This document shows, piece by piece, positions 1-11,650 of a stretch of DNA of 64,000 nt. Location of the stretch: assembly GCF_050908995.1 (NCBI RefSeq), contig NC_135121.1, positions 14,074,001-14,138,000 on the forward strand, written 5' to 3'. The position numbers and the translations under genes were made by a program. The notes below the pieces were generated by a model. It was not told the DNA's origin. It ran no database searches and saw only the letters and a program-made list of their open reading frames with translations. The stretch is from Andrena cerasifolii (lineage: Eukaryota > Arthropoda > Insecta > Hymenoptera > Andrenidae). Numbering within the stretch: position 1 is the first letter of the stretch; every line of letters starts with the position of its first letter.

Positions 1-339
1 ATTTGCAAGTTCCATTGTCTCTTTGTGCTCAGGTCCATGGCGCAATGCTTCTGATATCAACTGTGGAAAATTAAAAATAGAACATCACGGAGGATGAGTT
101 AATTTAATGGAAAGTATTCCAACCAGTTCTGCGACACATACTCGGTCTACGTAACCTCTTGTCTCGTCCGCCCGTGGATAATTCAATTCGATTCTCTCGT
201 ATTTCATCAAACCTGTTAACGTTTTTCTAATTTTCCGCAGTCTTCCCTCCGGGCCGTCTGGATTTCTAAACCTCCGCGGCTTTGATTCGACATTGTATCT
301 TAACCTAGAAACCAACTTTTCAACATTTGCTTGATTCAT
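1..339 (-). CDS. mRpL17: Mitochondrial ribosomal protein L17 (bL17m), 3' end cut off by window
   Basis: Structural protein of the large mitochondrial ribosomal subunit. Two coding exons are visible: 142-339 (ATG at 339) and 1-60. The intron 61-141 has a GTATGT donor and a CAG acceptor. The first exon shows the bL17 pattern GPEGRLRK...LTGLMKYERIELNYPRADETRGY. After the splice it continues with LISEALRHGPEHKETMELAN, the expected next family block. The C-terminal part lies outside the window. Without the splice the frame stays open to 85 but loses similarity, so the intron is real. Family identity rests on recalled bL17m sequences. Confidence 0.93.
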
Positions 340-2173
340 CTTGAATAATTCTTGTGCTTTTCTCTATTTTTCCATCCTCTATTACTAATTCTGTTGAATC
401 AATTTATTCCTTCTTGTACATGCAAGTATCTACTCATGTCTTTCAGTCATTTGATTCGCTTCTGAAATGTGTACAATTACAGTAAATAGTATCGTGTTAA
501 AAGTACATAAGTATATATATATAGGTATGTGCAATACTTGACGCCAGTGGCGGTTAGGTTTTCTCGTATGGCACATATGCATGTGCCCTCCTATCGGAAT
601 GTAGTCTCTACAATAGGGTGGCTCTTATTTTTGACTTTTGAATTTTCTTCGCGGCATCCCCCAAAATAGTTCTAAATAATAAAAAAAAAGTCTGTGTAAA
701 GTTTGAGCCCTATCGGATAACGGGAAAAGGTGCCCCTGGGCTCTTGAGCATTTAAATAATTATTTAATAGCACACAAAATCGGTTTTATATAATATCCTC
801 CAAGTTATTGATTACATAAAAAAATATGTCAAACAAAAGTTGTAGATCCAGACAAGGAGCGTATTTTATGTTCTATTACTTTTTCTCGTGCAACAAACGG
901 TTTTCAAAAAAAGTCCGAAAAACAAAAAAAAACATTTTTATTTTTCAAATTTTGAAAGTTTAAATGTATATCGAACATTTCTTATTTATGAAGACGAGAA
1001 GAAATTGGTACTTTTTATTTTCAACCCTAAAGGTTAATGCTGTTACGTTTCTGTCACCAATGAGCGTATACATACTTCACTTCTAATGTCTATGTCTTCG
1101 ATATTTTTGCGAATTTCCGTCCCCAATTTTCAGGAAACATTCATGACATCAAACACTGAAAATAAGGGGAACAAATTATTATCAAACTTTGCACAGATTT
1201 TTCTATTATTATTTGGAACTATTCTGGGAAGTGTCGCAAAGAAAATGTTGAAAAAAAATTTCACCAAGAGAAAATAAGAGCCACCCTAATCTACAGTCAC
1301 TCTATTTACAATACACTCTGTCGGTAATAAATTACAAAAGGAGAATATTAAAAGTATAATAAATTATAACAATAGCAATAGAAAATAGAAATAACGTGTT
1401 TTAGTAAAAGATTGAAATTAAATCGTACACGTTTTTATGAAAGACATTTAATTTGTAATTACCTAATTACATATTTATTATATACAAATATATATGTAGG
1501 TATGCAGAAGTAATTGAACTTTTTCAGTTGACTGACTCGGGGTGATTCATTTTTGTGTATGGATGACTGGTACTGTACATTCACACATACACACACACAC
1601 GCATATACATACACACAATTGATCCAAAGTGTTTGTAATAAATTTTAACCGAGCTTTCCCCTATAATTTTCTCACCTCTTTCATTACTCTCCACGCCTTG
1701 ATTGTTAATGTTATTACTGCTATTACGCGCTGCTTATCAAAACGTATTCATTGTGTTTATAAAAAATGTTTTATTCCCCGGAGTTATAAACGATCATTAA
1801 TGTAGTAGCATACATATGTATTACCGACCCGCGATTAGCGATTACATCTCAATTTGGTTCCTAGGTTCGAAAGTGTTTTATATTTCAACACTTCAGGCAA
1901 TTCGTGAGTCGTTGAAATATACGCAAAAGTAATTTTAATATTGATCATTAAATATACTTGTATAATTATTTCGAGACTAAGGAATTATGTAATAACTAAC
2001 CCGTGGCTCGAGACATATCACGAGTAAGATTTTCTTCTCGCTTTTCTCGCCCCCAAATATTTCAATGGAAATACCATAAATTTAAAACTTGTTACGTTGC
2101 TTCGTTTCTCTTTTAATCTCGCGCCAGAAGTAACGTTCGCCGCATAACAACGTCACATGTTCTTCAGCTTTAA
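340..2173. other. Intergenic between mRpL17 start and RNF34-like stop
   Basis: No supported gene. It holds the inverted-repeat transposon at 616-1286, AT-rich DNA and a short CA tract near 1584-1605. The short open frame at 1086-1277 lies inside the transposon and is not credible as a gene. The left end (340 to about 600) should contain the mRpL17 promoter; no specific site could be identified. Confidence 0.6.
616..1286. mobile_element. Inverted-repeat element with TA target duplication, copy 1
   Basis: Ends are GGGTGGCTCTTATTT at the left and its reverse complement at 1272-1286, each flanked by TA (614-615 and 1287-1288). TA duplication plus short perfect termini suggests a non-autonomous Tc1/mariner-like element. 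Interior landmarks are a TTTAAATAATTATTTAA palindrome and a stretch beginning AGTCTGTGTAAAGTTTGAGC. The same order of blocks is found at 8697-9294, so this is one family. No transposase frame is visible. Confidence 0.85.
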
Positions 2174-4454
2174 TTAAGCTTTGAAAATTCGTACTACTCG
2201 CACTATGTATTGTTTACATATCGGACATTCGGACATTTGCTTGCCACAATTGAGACAACAGGCCATATGACCGCATTCCAGAATCACACATTCGATCGGT
2301 TTATCCCAACAGATTTTGCAAAGGTTTTCGTTCTGTGTTTCCATGTCTACTGAAACATACACATACATATATGTGTTGAAATAGCCAAACGCATTTTGGT
2401 CGAAACATGCCAGACATTATTTCTTACCTGTTTTTGATTGATCATGATGTTTCCATAATCTGGAGGCTCTATCCAATAATTCGGCCCTCTCTACGCATCC
2501 CTTATAGTCTACACGATTCATGGATAATAAATTCTTCAATTGTTTTACACTTAAATATTCCAGTTCCGATAATGCATTTATGTCAGACAGTTTGACAAAG
2601 TTGGACCACTGTATAAGAAAGTGGATGCAACAACATTATATTTATATCGAGAAATTCAAATATGGTTCCATGAAAAATGATAAAAGTACCGCTACATACC
2701 ACGGGAACTTCTTTAAACTCGTTAGGACGCAGTATATCGGGAATATTTGAATCTACACCCTCTTCCGAGATTATAGGCTCTGATCTTTGACTCGAGGTAA
2801 AGTTAGTTCCCAAGATTTCTTGGTCACGATCGTTACTCGTGGTGCCAGTTCCATGCGCTCGATTTTGAGAATCAGCGGTGCTATCATCTCTTATGATTGT
2901 TGGTTCAGTCGATGGCATACTACCACTGAAATTAAACTTTGATGGAAAAAGATTCTTGTCCCTTGTATGTTCCTAAAATATTAAGGTGAAATTCGTAGAA
3001 CTCCCGGAGTTATAGGGGCTTAAGGCCGCAGGGTGGCACGTCATTGTTCCCTCGACCGTTGTATCTGAAGAGGCTGTGAGTGCCAGCAGAGAAGAGAGAA
3101 CTGCCCAACACGAGTTCTTTGAAGCTGAGGACGGTTTCCTCTACGGTCTTGGTATAGCAGATTAGGGGTAAGTTACAGAAATTAGTCGTTATCTACTGTA
3201 ACTTCAGTCGTATAGGTCGTAACTGCATGAAAAATTTGAAATGCGCTTTTCACGAAAAAAATTTTTTAGATCGAGCGCACATTTTTCTCAAAAACTATTG
3301 GACCGATTGAGCTAAAATTTGACAAAAAATCAAAGTGAATGTGTGCCTATAGCCCGTAGCAAAATTATATCAATAGTTTCAATACAACCCGCCCCACTCC
3401 TTGTTTTAGTTCAAGAAAAGTCGAAAAAATCAAACATCAATTTTTAAACAGCTGCGATTTCAGTAACAATGTTCGGACTCGGTTAAACCTTCTAGGGGCG
3501 ATAACTACACTCATACAGATTAGAAAAATCTTTGATTCTTTCGTTTCAGATGACTAGGACGGCCGCAATTCGTGCGCCCGATGGGGCCGGTTATTGATGA
3601 CATGACCTGCGCTTCGGCGTGTAACTTTTACAATTTTCAATATAACGCATTGTAACAATTTGTGTAGATAGTTTAAAAACTACTAAATATGTGTGCAAAA
3701 CCCTTGCCCTGTAGGTGCGATAGGTTTTTTAGAATTAATTTCCAAATATCACTTTCAAAAACGAGTGTCTAGGGTATAATACCACCTTAATATCAATGTC
3801 ACACACTTCCCAAGCATATATATATATATATATATATATGTCTCTTATCTCTGGAATCTACCATTAAAAACAAGGATAAATATAACATACACATCTCGTG
3901 TCCTTCCGCTTTCCGTGTTCTCCGCATTCATATAACCACTGCTACCATTAGCAAACACCAAGAGTAGTTGTATTAAATCTTCTTTCTCTGGAGGAGAAAT
4001 AAATAAGTAACACCGTTACCTTCTAAAACCATAGCGATAAATAATTTGTGAAAGGAAAAGCAGTTAAAATTATATAAGCAGAATACAGAGTATTCTACAC
4101 GATTAGAAGTTGAAAGATAATTTGATTATTCCATAGCCCGTACATACCAATGCATCCTTTGGTGGCTACCTGTTTGGCCAACAGATATCGGTGCAAATCT
4201 TTAGCACACATTTGCATAATATGACTCCGTATCAGAGGCCTTCGCGATAACACGGTGCAACTGTGGCAGCTCAGCATATTGTCTAATCGCTTCATCACAC
4301 ACTTGGAACAAAAATACCTCGAACAATCCATGCATTGTTTCTGAAAGTGGCACGCAACAAGGATAAAATTACCTAACCCGCTAAAAGAATATGTGTGCTA
4401 TCTTACCTTGCGCATGAAAAAACTGAATTTTACATTACAAGATTCACAAGCCAT
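2174..4454 (-). CDS. Rnf34: RNF34/RFFL-type E3 ubiquitin ligase (FYVE-like zinc finger, SAP-like, RING)
   Basis: E3 ubiquitin ligase; vertebrate relatives (RNF34, RFFL/CARPs) associate with endosomal membranes and target caspases and p53-pathway proteins. Six exons with matching phases: 4407-4454, 4148-4340, 3891-3987, 2700-2925, 2428-2608 and 2174-2349, totalling 306 aa. The N-terminus MACESCNVKFSFFMRK starts the FYVE-like finger (CESC at 3-6, CMDC at 19-22, CSKC at 27-30, CHSC after that). A conserved EKEDLIQLLL linker helix follows, then a Ser/Thr-rich acidic region, a SAP-like helix (LSVKQLKNLLSMNRVDYKGC) and a C-terminal C3HC4 RING from about residue 259 (CKIC...CGHMACCLNC...CPIC). The 965-bp intron 2926-3890 holds a candidate transposon. 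Family assignment is confident. The choice between RNF34 and RFFL is not meaningful here, since insects usually have one gene. Confidence 0.93.
2981..3790. mobile_element. Possible TTAA-flanked insertion in RNF34-like intron
   Basis: An 11-base inverted match (ATATTAAGGTG at about 2978-2988, its complement ending about 3793) brackets about 800 bp inside an intron. Both ends contain TTAA, as piggyBac-like insertions would. Beyond that block the two ends do not match, so the call is weak. The interior has A/T-rich text with AAAAACTATTGGACCGATTG, which looks like interspersed repeat DNA. Confidence 0.35.
3819..3839. repeat. TA microsatellite
   Basis: About ten uninterrupted TA dinucleotides inside the RNF34-like intron. 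Confidence 0.9.
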
Positions 4455-5164
4455 GCTGTACAGTACACGAACGTACACGAATGCTGCAGGAACACGTATA
4501 TGTATGTACTTGTATAGATATACACTGTTCGTTGAATAAGAATTCAAAGGTTAGATTTACACTGATCACGAAAGCGTAGTAAGTAGCAAGTATGTATGCA
4601 TATGTATATGTATACACCTTCCACCTTATAAATACTAATGCAAAGGCACATTAAAGTAGGAAAAGAGTGGAAAGTAATTGCAGGAATCGATGGGATTTAA
4701 TCTATTAAAACTTTCTCATTCCGCATCACCCATCCAAAACGTTAAGATTGTGACAGATTGTGAATGATCGTGAACCAAAACCAACCAAAACAGAGGGGAA
4801 CTCCCTACCACTCCCTACCACCCTACCGCTCTTTTAAAGATGGCGTGTATATATAAGTTCTTATGCATGAATAATCAAAGATTACGCAAAATTAATTCTC
4901 GCGACGTTGGAAGTTGTATTTGGTTGTGTATTTCGTTAACGTTAAATGGATCGCTGGATCGTTCCGCTCCTCTACTTCAACACTTTACACGTTTCGCGTG
5001 ATACTATACTTATGTGACCACATGACCAACACTTTTATTCAACTGTAGTCAGCGATTCGCAGGTGATTCAGCTGTATACTTTTTAAGCACCGTTCCCAAC
5101 GGTGCAGACCTTTTCCCGTGTAGTCGCGAGTATTATGTATTTCCCTAATAGCGTTAGTTTTGCG
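4455..5164. other. Upstream region of RNF34-like gene
   Basis: No gene seen. It probably contains the 5' UTR and promoter of the RNF34-like gene. The text is AT-rich with a small tandem ACTCCCTACC duplication near 4800. Confidence 0.5.
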
Positions 5165-6131
5165 CAGTGGCGGATTTAAGAAAAATGGCCTAGGTGGCAA
5201 AAGTTCTGAGGGGCCCATTTTTTCGAGACAATGAAGAGGTAGTTTACTAAAAACGGGCTAAATGTAGTAGTACTAGATAGGGAATACAATTCCGGGATAC
5301 GGGATCCCGCGATCCCGGCTGTTTTTTGGATTCCAAAAATCACGGAATTTGATATAACTATAATCCCGAGAATATCGTTTTTTTTTTTTAAATGTGAATT
5401 ACTTCATGAACGCCTGAAAAATATATAAATAAACAGAAGAAATAAACATAGTCATTTCATAATAATAAGGACAATAATAATAATAATGATTTATTTAAAT
5501 AATAATATTAAGTCGCATATAACTAACTAAACTATATTTCTTTTTACAATGATATTCTCACTTTCCGCTATTTCGAAAACGCGCGAATTGCAAATCGCAA
5601 CTTGTCTGAACACGTAAAATCGAAACATTGTACTTTGTAGACATGTACTTTCTCGAGCGGAAGTTTAGGTGCTTTGCTGTTTCTTCGTTCGCATTTCCAA
5701 AAATCTTCATAATGGTTTACTGATATTATCTACTTAATTGAGACTTTATTATTCTTCATTGTTCTACTGTTTTTATTGTTAAAAATGATTTTAACTTATG
5801 TTTCAGGCTAACGATAGAAAGTAAGTTTGTTTACTTTAAATAAAGATTTAGAATTTTAACACATAATAAATCATTTTAATTACTGAAATTTTCTATTACC
5901 CGATCCCGGGGTTAGTCCCGAAATTCCGAGATAGGCTTTAAAAAATCCCGCAATCCCGGGATAGTAAATAATGACTGGGATTGCATTCCCTAAGTAGTAC
6001 AGAAAAAAAATATAGTGTTTCGATACCTATACCTAATCATAATTCTTTTAGAGATGGGGCCCTGAGAAGGCCTTCTTGGTAGGGGCCCTGGCGGTAGCTG
6101 CTCATCAGCCGCCCTGTTAAATCCGCCACTG
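5165..6131. mobile_element. hAT-like element (outer), interrupted by a second element
   Basis: The left end CAGTGGCGGATTTAA at 5165 is matched by its exact reverse complement ending at 6131. CAGTGGCGG termini are typical of hAT-type elements in insects. The flanking 8-mers (GTTTTGCG, GTTCTACT) agree at only four positions, so the target duplication has decayed or the ends are misplaced. A different element (5274-5992) sits inside it, leaving only about 240 bp of this element's own sequence. No transposase frame. Confidence 0.75.
5274..5992. mobile_element. hAT element nested inside the 5165-6131 element
   Basis: Perfect 8-bp target-site duplications AGTAGTAC lie at 5266-5273 and 5993-6000. 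The termini are inverted: the right end reads inward TAGGGAATGCAATCCC and the left end contains TAGGGAATACAATTCCGGG after four extra bases. GGGATCCCGCGATCCCGG-type repeats lie near both ends. The interior is AT-rich with no coding capacity, so the element is non-autonomous. The exact duplication shows it jumped into the older outer element. Confidence 0.88.
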
Positions 6132-6164
6132 GTTCTACTTATATATAGGTAAGTAGATACATAT

Positions 6165-6454
6165 TGTTGCGTCGGGGCGTTTTTGTCGCAGGCCACCCCG
6201 ACGCAAAGATGTAGAATAATTATTACACGGGCGTACACACGACTGAACTATATTGTTACACAGAGCAATAGTTTACAAAGGTACGACCCGCACGTCCGAA
6301 CGCAACGGCCATAGATAATTAGCAACGGCGTTCGGTAGAAGACCGTCTTCTTGTCGGCCTCCCGATCGTCCTCTTGAGGGGGGCCGACCTTCTTCTATCT
6401 TCAGCTACGAGCACCAGCAGACTATGCACGGCCCTATACCCGGTGCTCGCAACA
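6165..6454. mobile_element. Solo LTR candidate
   Basis: A 290-bp block begins TGTTGC and ends GCAACA, the TG...CA inverted ends expected of an LTR. It is GC-richer than its surroundings. A strong hairpin (GCGTCGGGG...CCCCGACGC) occupies the first 50 bases. ATAT is present on both sides but the right side is an AT microsatellite, so a target duplication cannot be judged. No retrotransposon coding sequence adjoins it. Confidence 0.5.
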
Positions 6455-7378
6455 ATATATATATATATATATATAAGAATTGATTCTCTTTCCCAACCTT
6501 TCTCTATTTCTTCGTTATCATTGTTAATTTATTTCTTTTATACGAGTTGCCGCCCTATGTATGTACAGCATGTACATATTTACACATCAGCTATACACAT
6601 ATTATACCTATATGTATCCTACGTATATTAATTATCCAACATTATTCAACATTAGTGGACATTATTCTATTTGTTTTAAGAAGAGTAAAGTGTGAATGTA
6701 AACCCATATTGTAGTCGCAAGTATTTCGAGATTTTTTATTGACTATAGTATCGTAATAACAGTGACTTGGAAACGCAATCTACGTGAAATTATTATACAA
6801 AATGCCGTTGCGGTTACGGTCTGTCTGTAAAGTGCAATACACACATATGCATGTATGCGTACGCCTCAAGCGTGAATGGGACAGTTCATGATATACTGTG
6901 CACATCGTATGTATGTACAAGTGCATATTTTTCCAGAGATGATACTATATAGCGATGGTAAAACTATCGAACGAGACACAAACGCACTTGCAGAGTGAAA
7001 CTGGGAACGATAAGAGTATTATATTTAGATCATTAATAATTCACCCGAATAGCTAAACGTTAGCTTTTGCTAGTTTAATGTAAATTAAGTAAAAGAATAT
7101 GAAAGAATAAATTACTAGAAATAATATGGCGATAGAAAGTCGCGCGTATGCTATTTCCGCGACAATCGCGACATAGGCCACAACATAGGCATAGGCCAGC
7201 AAAGCGTAAAACGCAGATCACATATTTGGTTTCCGACTGACAATGAGTGAAATGCGCAGCTTTTTCCTCCACTTGGTTTCGAGGATCAGGGAACGTGGTT
7301 AGCAACTGTTAAAACTTGAGTGTCTTTTTAAGGGAAGAAAAATTGCGCGCCCCGACGAACAACTAGAATGTCTACACT
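6455..7378. other. Intergenic, left of the DM4/12 gene
   Basis: It begins with an AT microsatellite (6455-6474), followed by AT-rich unique sequence. The frame at 7075-7305 resembles no family and is not called. Probably includes the 3' UTR of the DM4/12 gene. Confidence 0.5.
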
Positions 7379-8566
7379 CTACATAGAAGGGTGCATCGCG
7401 TGTTTGGAATTTCGAGGCAATTGAGCTTCCCTCTGCGATCGTTCTGTTGAGTGGATCGATGAAGAACGTTGATCCACACCTTCCGGTTTTATCTCGACTG
7501 GTTCAGCAGCGACAGCGTTCTCGTGAAATGCATCTTTCCTGAAGAAGGAGAAATGGAAGAAAGGAAAGATATTAGGTAGGCCAAGAACACCTTTGTACTC
7601 ATGACTATCCACCTATGTTTGCTTACGTATATCTATTTTCTGATGAACGAAATAACGATTTCGGGCAATCCTTGAAGTAAGGCCAGCATTCTCCATGAAA
7701 TTTTCCTCTTCTTTCAGCTTCAACATAATCTTGTAAGAGATTTGCAAACGGTGACTTACTGGCACTAAAAATGATAAATATACTTTAGGTAGGTACAGTA
7801 CAATAGGTATTAAAATACAAGCTCGCTTTGAAATGGAGAAACGCTTACGTGAAAAAGAGTTTCAGCATTTCCCCGATAAGACCGAAATTGCTCAACGGGT
7901 GTCCTTGTATCTCGCAGATCGCTCTTAGCAGGCAGGCCTTTCCGTTTAAACCAAAATTCGCGAGCATGTCCTCGGCGGTACCGTACAAAAGGGCTCTTTC
8001 GCCCCCATAAAATGCATTTGTTGGCAGATCCGCGATCGCCTCCCTCTTACTAAGTTGACGCTTTACAAACGCCGCAATAAACTCTGCCGTGGTCGAAGCT
8101 TGATCCCTCGTGGTAGCTTCGAACGCCGATGGCAGAGCGCCATATGGGTTTTCGTTGTCGGTAAGACCAAGCTTGTCAAAATCGACTGTAACAGGGGAAG
8201 ATGGGAGACGGAACTGTCTTGTAAGTGAGAAGTACGAAGAGATAAGAAAGAATCAGGCAACGTTTACTCACTGGTGAAAGGGAGACTGATGGTCATGTTA
8301 CTGAGAAAGCCATAGGGTGGATATCTAACGAACGGTAACGCTAGCGTGGGAGTTATCGTCATTATCGTGCCTGGCGGTAAAGCTATTCGGCCATCGTTGG
8401 TTATCCAAAATAGTCTCTTCTGCCGATGATGAGAGTATCTCGAATAAGAATGCCCATTCGTGCCGCTTTCGCTTTCGACATCCGACGATTTCAGGAATAA
8501 AATCAATCCGAGTAATGCCACCATGCTCCTCCTCCTTTCCATATTTTTTCTCTCCTCCGACCACAC
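7379..8566 (-). CDS. DM4/12-domain secreted protein
   Basis: Member of the insect DM4/12 family: small secreted or membrane-tethered proteins of unknown molecular role. Four exons with consistent phases: 8272-8566, 7849-8185, 7627-7764 and 7379-7538, giving 309 aa from the first ATG. An ATG nine codons in (8542) gives a better signal peptide (ERRRSMVALLGLILFLKSS), so the mature start is uncertain. The central block RLFWITNDGRIALPPGTIMT is the usual pre-domain motif. The DM4/12 domain follows in exons 2-3 with its four cysteines (KACLLRAICEIQG and GECWPYFKDCP). The last exon encodes a Ser/Gln-rich tail without family similarity. Confidence 0.88.
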
Positions 8567-8696
8567 GGAGAAGTTGTTAATCTTAAGGGCAAGTTATTGT
8601 CCGAGCGATGTAGGATGTATCTGTTTTTAAGTTTAAAGAAAAGGGTATCCTCTTTTACTTCATTAACGACTAACGGCGCGACGTGTATGTACATTA

Positions 8697-9294
8697 GAGT
8701 GGCTCTTATTTTTTACTTTTGAATTTTCTTCGGGGCACCCGCCAGAATAGTTCCAAATAATGAAAAAAAAAAAATTGTGTGAAATTCGGGTAACGGGAAA
8801 AGGTGCACCTGGGCCCTTAAACATTTAAATAATTATTTAACAGCTCAAAAAGTTGATTTTCTATAATATACTCCAAGTTATTGATTGAATCAAACAATAT
8901 GTCAAACGAAAGTTGTAGATCCGGAGAAGGAGGATCTTTTATGTTCTATTACCTTTTCCCGTGCGACAAACGGTTTTCGAAAAGAGTCCGAGAAACTAAA
9001 AAAACACTTTTTCTCTCAAATTCTCAAAGCTTAAATGCTTCTCAAACACTTTTTATTTATAAAGGCGAACAAAAAAAAATGTACTTTTTATTTTCGAGGA
9101 CTTGGAGGATATTATAGAAAATCGACTTTGCGAGCTGTTAAATAATTATTTAAAAGGCCCAGGGGCACATTTTCCCGTTATCCGACCGGGCTCAAACTTT
9201 ACACAGATTTTTTTTATTATTTCAAACTATCCTGGAGGGTGCCCCGAAGAAAATCTTGAAAAAAAGTTCTACCAACAGTAAATAAGAGCCACCC
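8697..9294. mobile_element. Inverted-repeat element with TA target duplication, copy 2
   Basis: Same family as 616-1286. The left end GAGTGGCTCTTATTT (one change) and the right end AAATAAGAGCCACCC are each flanked by TA (8695-8696, 9295-9296). Here both arms are well kept, about 180 bp each, including the palindromic ATTTAAATAATTATTTAA block and the GGGCAC/GTGCCC segments. The middle matches copy 1 at roughly four bases in five. It sits just upstream of the DM4/12 gene start. No coding capacity. Confidence 0.88.
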
Positions 9295-10697
9295 TACTGT
9301 ACATTCTGTACAATAATGATTAAAGGGATTCCCGTTAGGTGTGTAAACTGTAATTCTGTAAATTGACAAAACGCGCGTTACCTTCGTATGCGGCATGCGC
9401 GGTGCGGTGTGGCGCATATCGAAACGATGATACCTAGGTATGTACCACCAATACTAATATAGTGGCGGCTCGTGACTCGTGTCCTCGTGACTATCAATCA
9501 GCCAAGGGACGTGTTCAGCCTATAACAGTGTTTGCGAACGGAACCGATGCAGAGCAATTAATTTCTATGTAGTTGCATCGAAAATGAATTGGCTCTACCT
9601 CTACGTTCGCAAATAACGAGCCTCGGGTACGTAGCTAAGTACTTGTCAGCTCATAAGTGCCCGTTTGTTTGATCGGCGCAAGTGAGAATCTCGAGGAGAA
9701 CGAGAAGACGGGGGTGAACCGAGTAGGTCAAACGTGGAATATAAATTCTGGCCACCACCATATCTACCTACATACGCACAGTCCTTCCGACATTCCTTCA
9801 TCAACGTCGACGCGTGCATCGAAATCAGAGTCGAACGAGACCTGCGTGATGAATTGGATCTTGAATCGAATCGAGTTCGTCCGAACCGTTAGGCCCAGCT
9901 GTAAAATCGGGTCGTGGATCAAACGATCACGCGGGAATCCCGATAGGTACGTCTCTGTTTAAAGCTAGGTACTTTATATACCTACTTACCTACAACTTAC
10001 AATTCGCTCTTCTTTCCTATACACTTTTACTGCTTTCCTCCTTTCATTCAATCCATTATCGATACATTCTTGGTCCACCCCTTCGTGCTTTCACCACCCC
10101 TCTTCCGTAACCGCAGTCACTTGGCCCTTAACGTTAATATCCTTGAAACAAAATTTCAGATACAGTTTCGGAGAAGGTGTAAGAAGCAATGGAACTCGAA
10201 TGAGATTACATGTCTCTGTTCTTTCCTGTAGAACTCGCACGTAACGATATCGCACGGAAGGTGGTGAACAAAGCTTTGCGTGGCCCTTTAAATTGTACAT
10301 ACCAGATATGCGGCAAGAATCGAGCAAGCTTCGGTTCAGGACTGGACTTCGAAAACCAGTCGCGAGAGCTACTTGGTTTTACGTCTGTCTACAAGACGGT
10401 ATTAATTCGTTTTAAATCTGCCCTTCGGGAGGACTTGCGTACTTGGGGGTCCTGCCGACATAATATATGGATAATTAATTTATTTCACGATCAGTTCGCA
10501 ATAAACGAACAAATGAAAGAAGCAATTAAAACAGTAAAGGACCCAAAATAAAAATATCCTCGCGTAACGGCAATCATTGAAAGATTGTCGTTTACCTTTG
10601 CTGCTTCTATTGTATGTAACAATAAGTAGTGGACTTGAAATTTGTTGAATAGACAAGAAATCGATGAGAATCTTGTCATCGACGAATCCTACACTAT

Positions 10698-10698
10698 C

Positions 10699-10762
<64 letters not shown>
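10698..10762. repeat. ATA trinucleotide microsatellite
   Basis: About 21 tandem AAT/ATA units, almost uninterrupted. It produces spurious poly-Ile and poly-Tyr frames on both strands. Confidence 0.97.
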
Positions 10763-10763
<1 letters not shown>

Positions 10764-10841
10764 TTGGGTCTCGATTACGCAGATGGCTATATCTATCAGA
10801 TTGGAAAAAATGAGAAAAAGGATAATCTTGGAGGACATATT

Positions 10842-10842
<1 letters not shown>

Positions 10843-10905
<63 letters not shown>

Positions 10906-10921
10906 TCTCCCTCTCTCTCTC
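10843..10921. repeat. CT microsatellite
   Basis: About 75 bp of CT/TC repeats with a few CCCT interruptions at both ends. Confidence 0.97.
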
Positions 10922-11279
10922 CTAAGAGTAAAAGCATATATGCAACTAGAAATGTTAAAAATCGGCGATTGCGGGTGCAAGTAGACGGATACATTCGATT
11001 CGTGACAGACACGTTGTTTGTTTCGTAGAGGTAGAGACGTTACCGCCAGAGGAACGGTCGTTGTACTATAAGTGGGGTAATTTTGATGCACGCTGATTAA
11101 CAGGGCTACGGCATAATTGCACCTACCACAGTTTCCTTGCCGTTGCTCGAAAGATAGACCCGACAGAATCAAGTTCCTTCTGCCTACTCTTCTCTCTTCC
11201 CCTTGCCCCCAGCAATTCACGCAGCAGGCGCACAATTATCGCGAATAACAACAAACGTTTCCCCGTTTAAAATCCACCA

Positions 11280-11650
11280 GTTTTACGTACGCGTACTCGC
11301 ACTGTGCGCCAGGGGCGCGCGCGCGCGCGCCTGCCTCTTGTGGCTCGCGCGTAGCGCAAGGTAACTCGGTACTTCGGCACGTGTGCACGAGCGTGCAGCG
11401 CGTACGACCCCGTCGCTGCGCGTCACTGTCGCTTTACCGGACCAACGTTTGGCTCGCGCTCCTTAATCCTTACGACGCGCGGCCCTTACGCCTCGCGACA
11501 ATCACTTCGGCGCGTTCGAGTGCCACGAAACTCGCAAAAGGCTGGCTCTCTCGGCCGCTCTCTGCCTCGGACTGACCAGTGATTCCGCCAGTGACCGGTA
11601 GCCCGCTCGACGTTCATCGTTTTACGAGCCACGCTATCCTCCGTTACGTT
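11280..11650. promoter_or_regulatory. CpG-rich patch, possible promoter
   Basis: GC- and CpG-dense segment in an AT-rich neighbourhood, including a 14-base alternating GC run near 11317-11330. No exon could be attached to it, so a promoter role is only a guess from base composition. Confidence 0.25.

Noticed and set aside
8881..9117. 78-codon frame inside the inverted-repeat element
   Set aside because: Not transposase-like and not preserved in the other copy.
9461..9625. Possible transposon starting AGTGGCGGCTCGTGA with an internal GTTTGCGAACG/CGTTCGCAAA inverted pair
   Set aside because: No matching second terminus or target duplication was found, so it is not called.
10210..10551. Plus-strand 113-codon frame
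   Set aside because: No recognisable family, no supporting splice partners, ordinary codon texture for random sequence.
10480..11235. Long open frames with poly-Tyr, poly-Ile and Glu-Arg runs
   Set aside because: They are translations of the ATA and CT microsatellites on both strands, with no family similarity.
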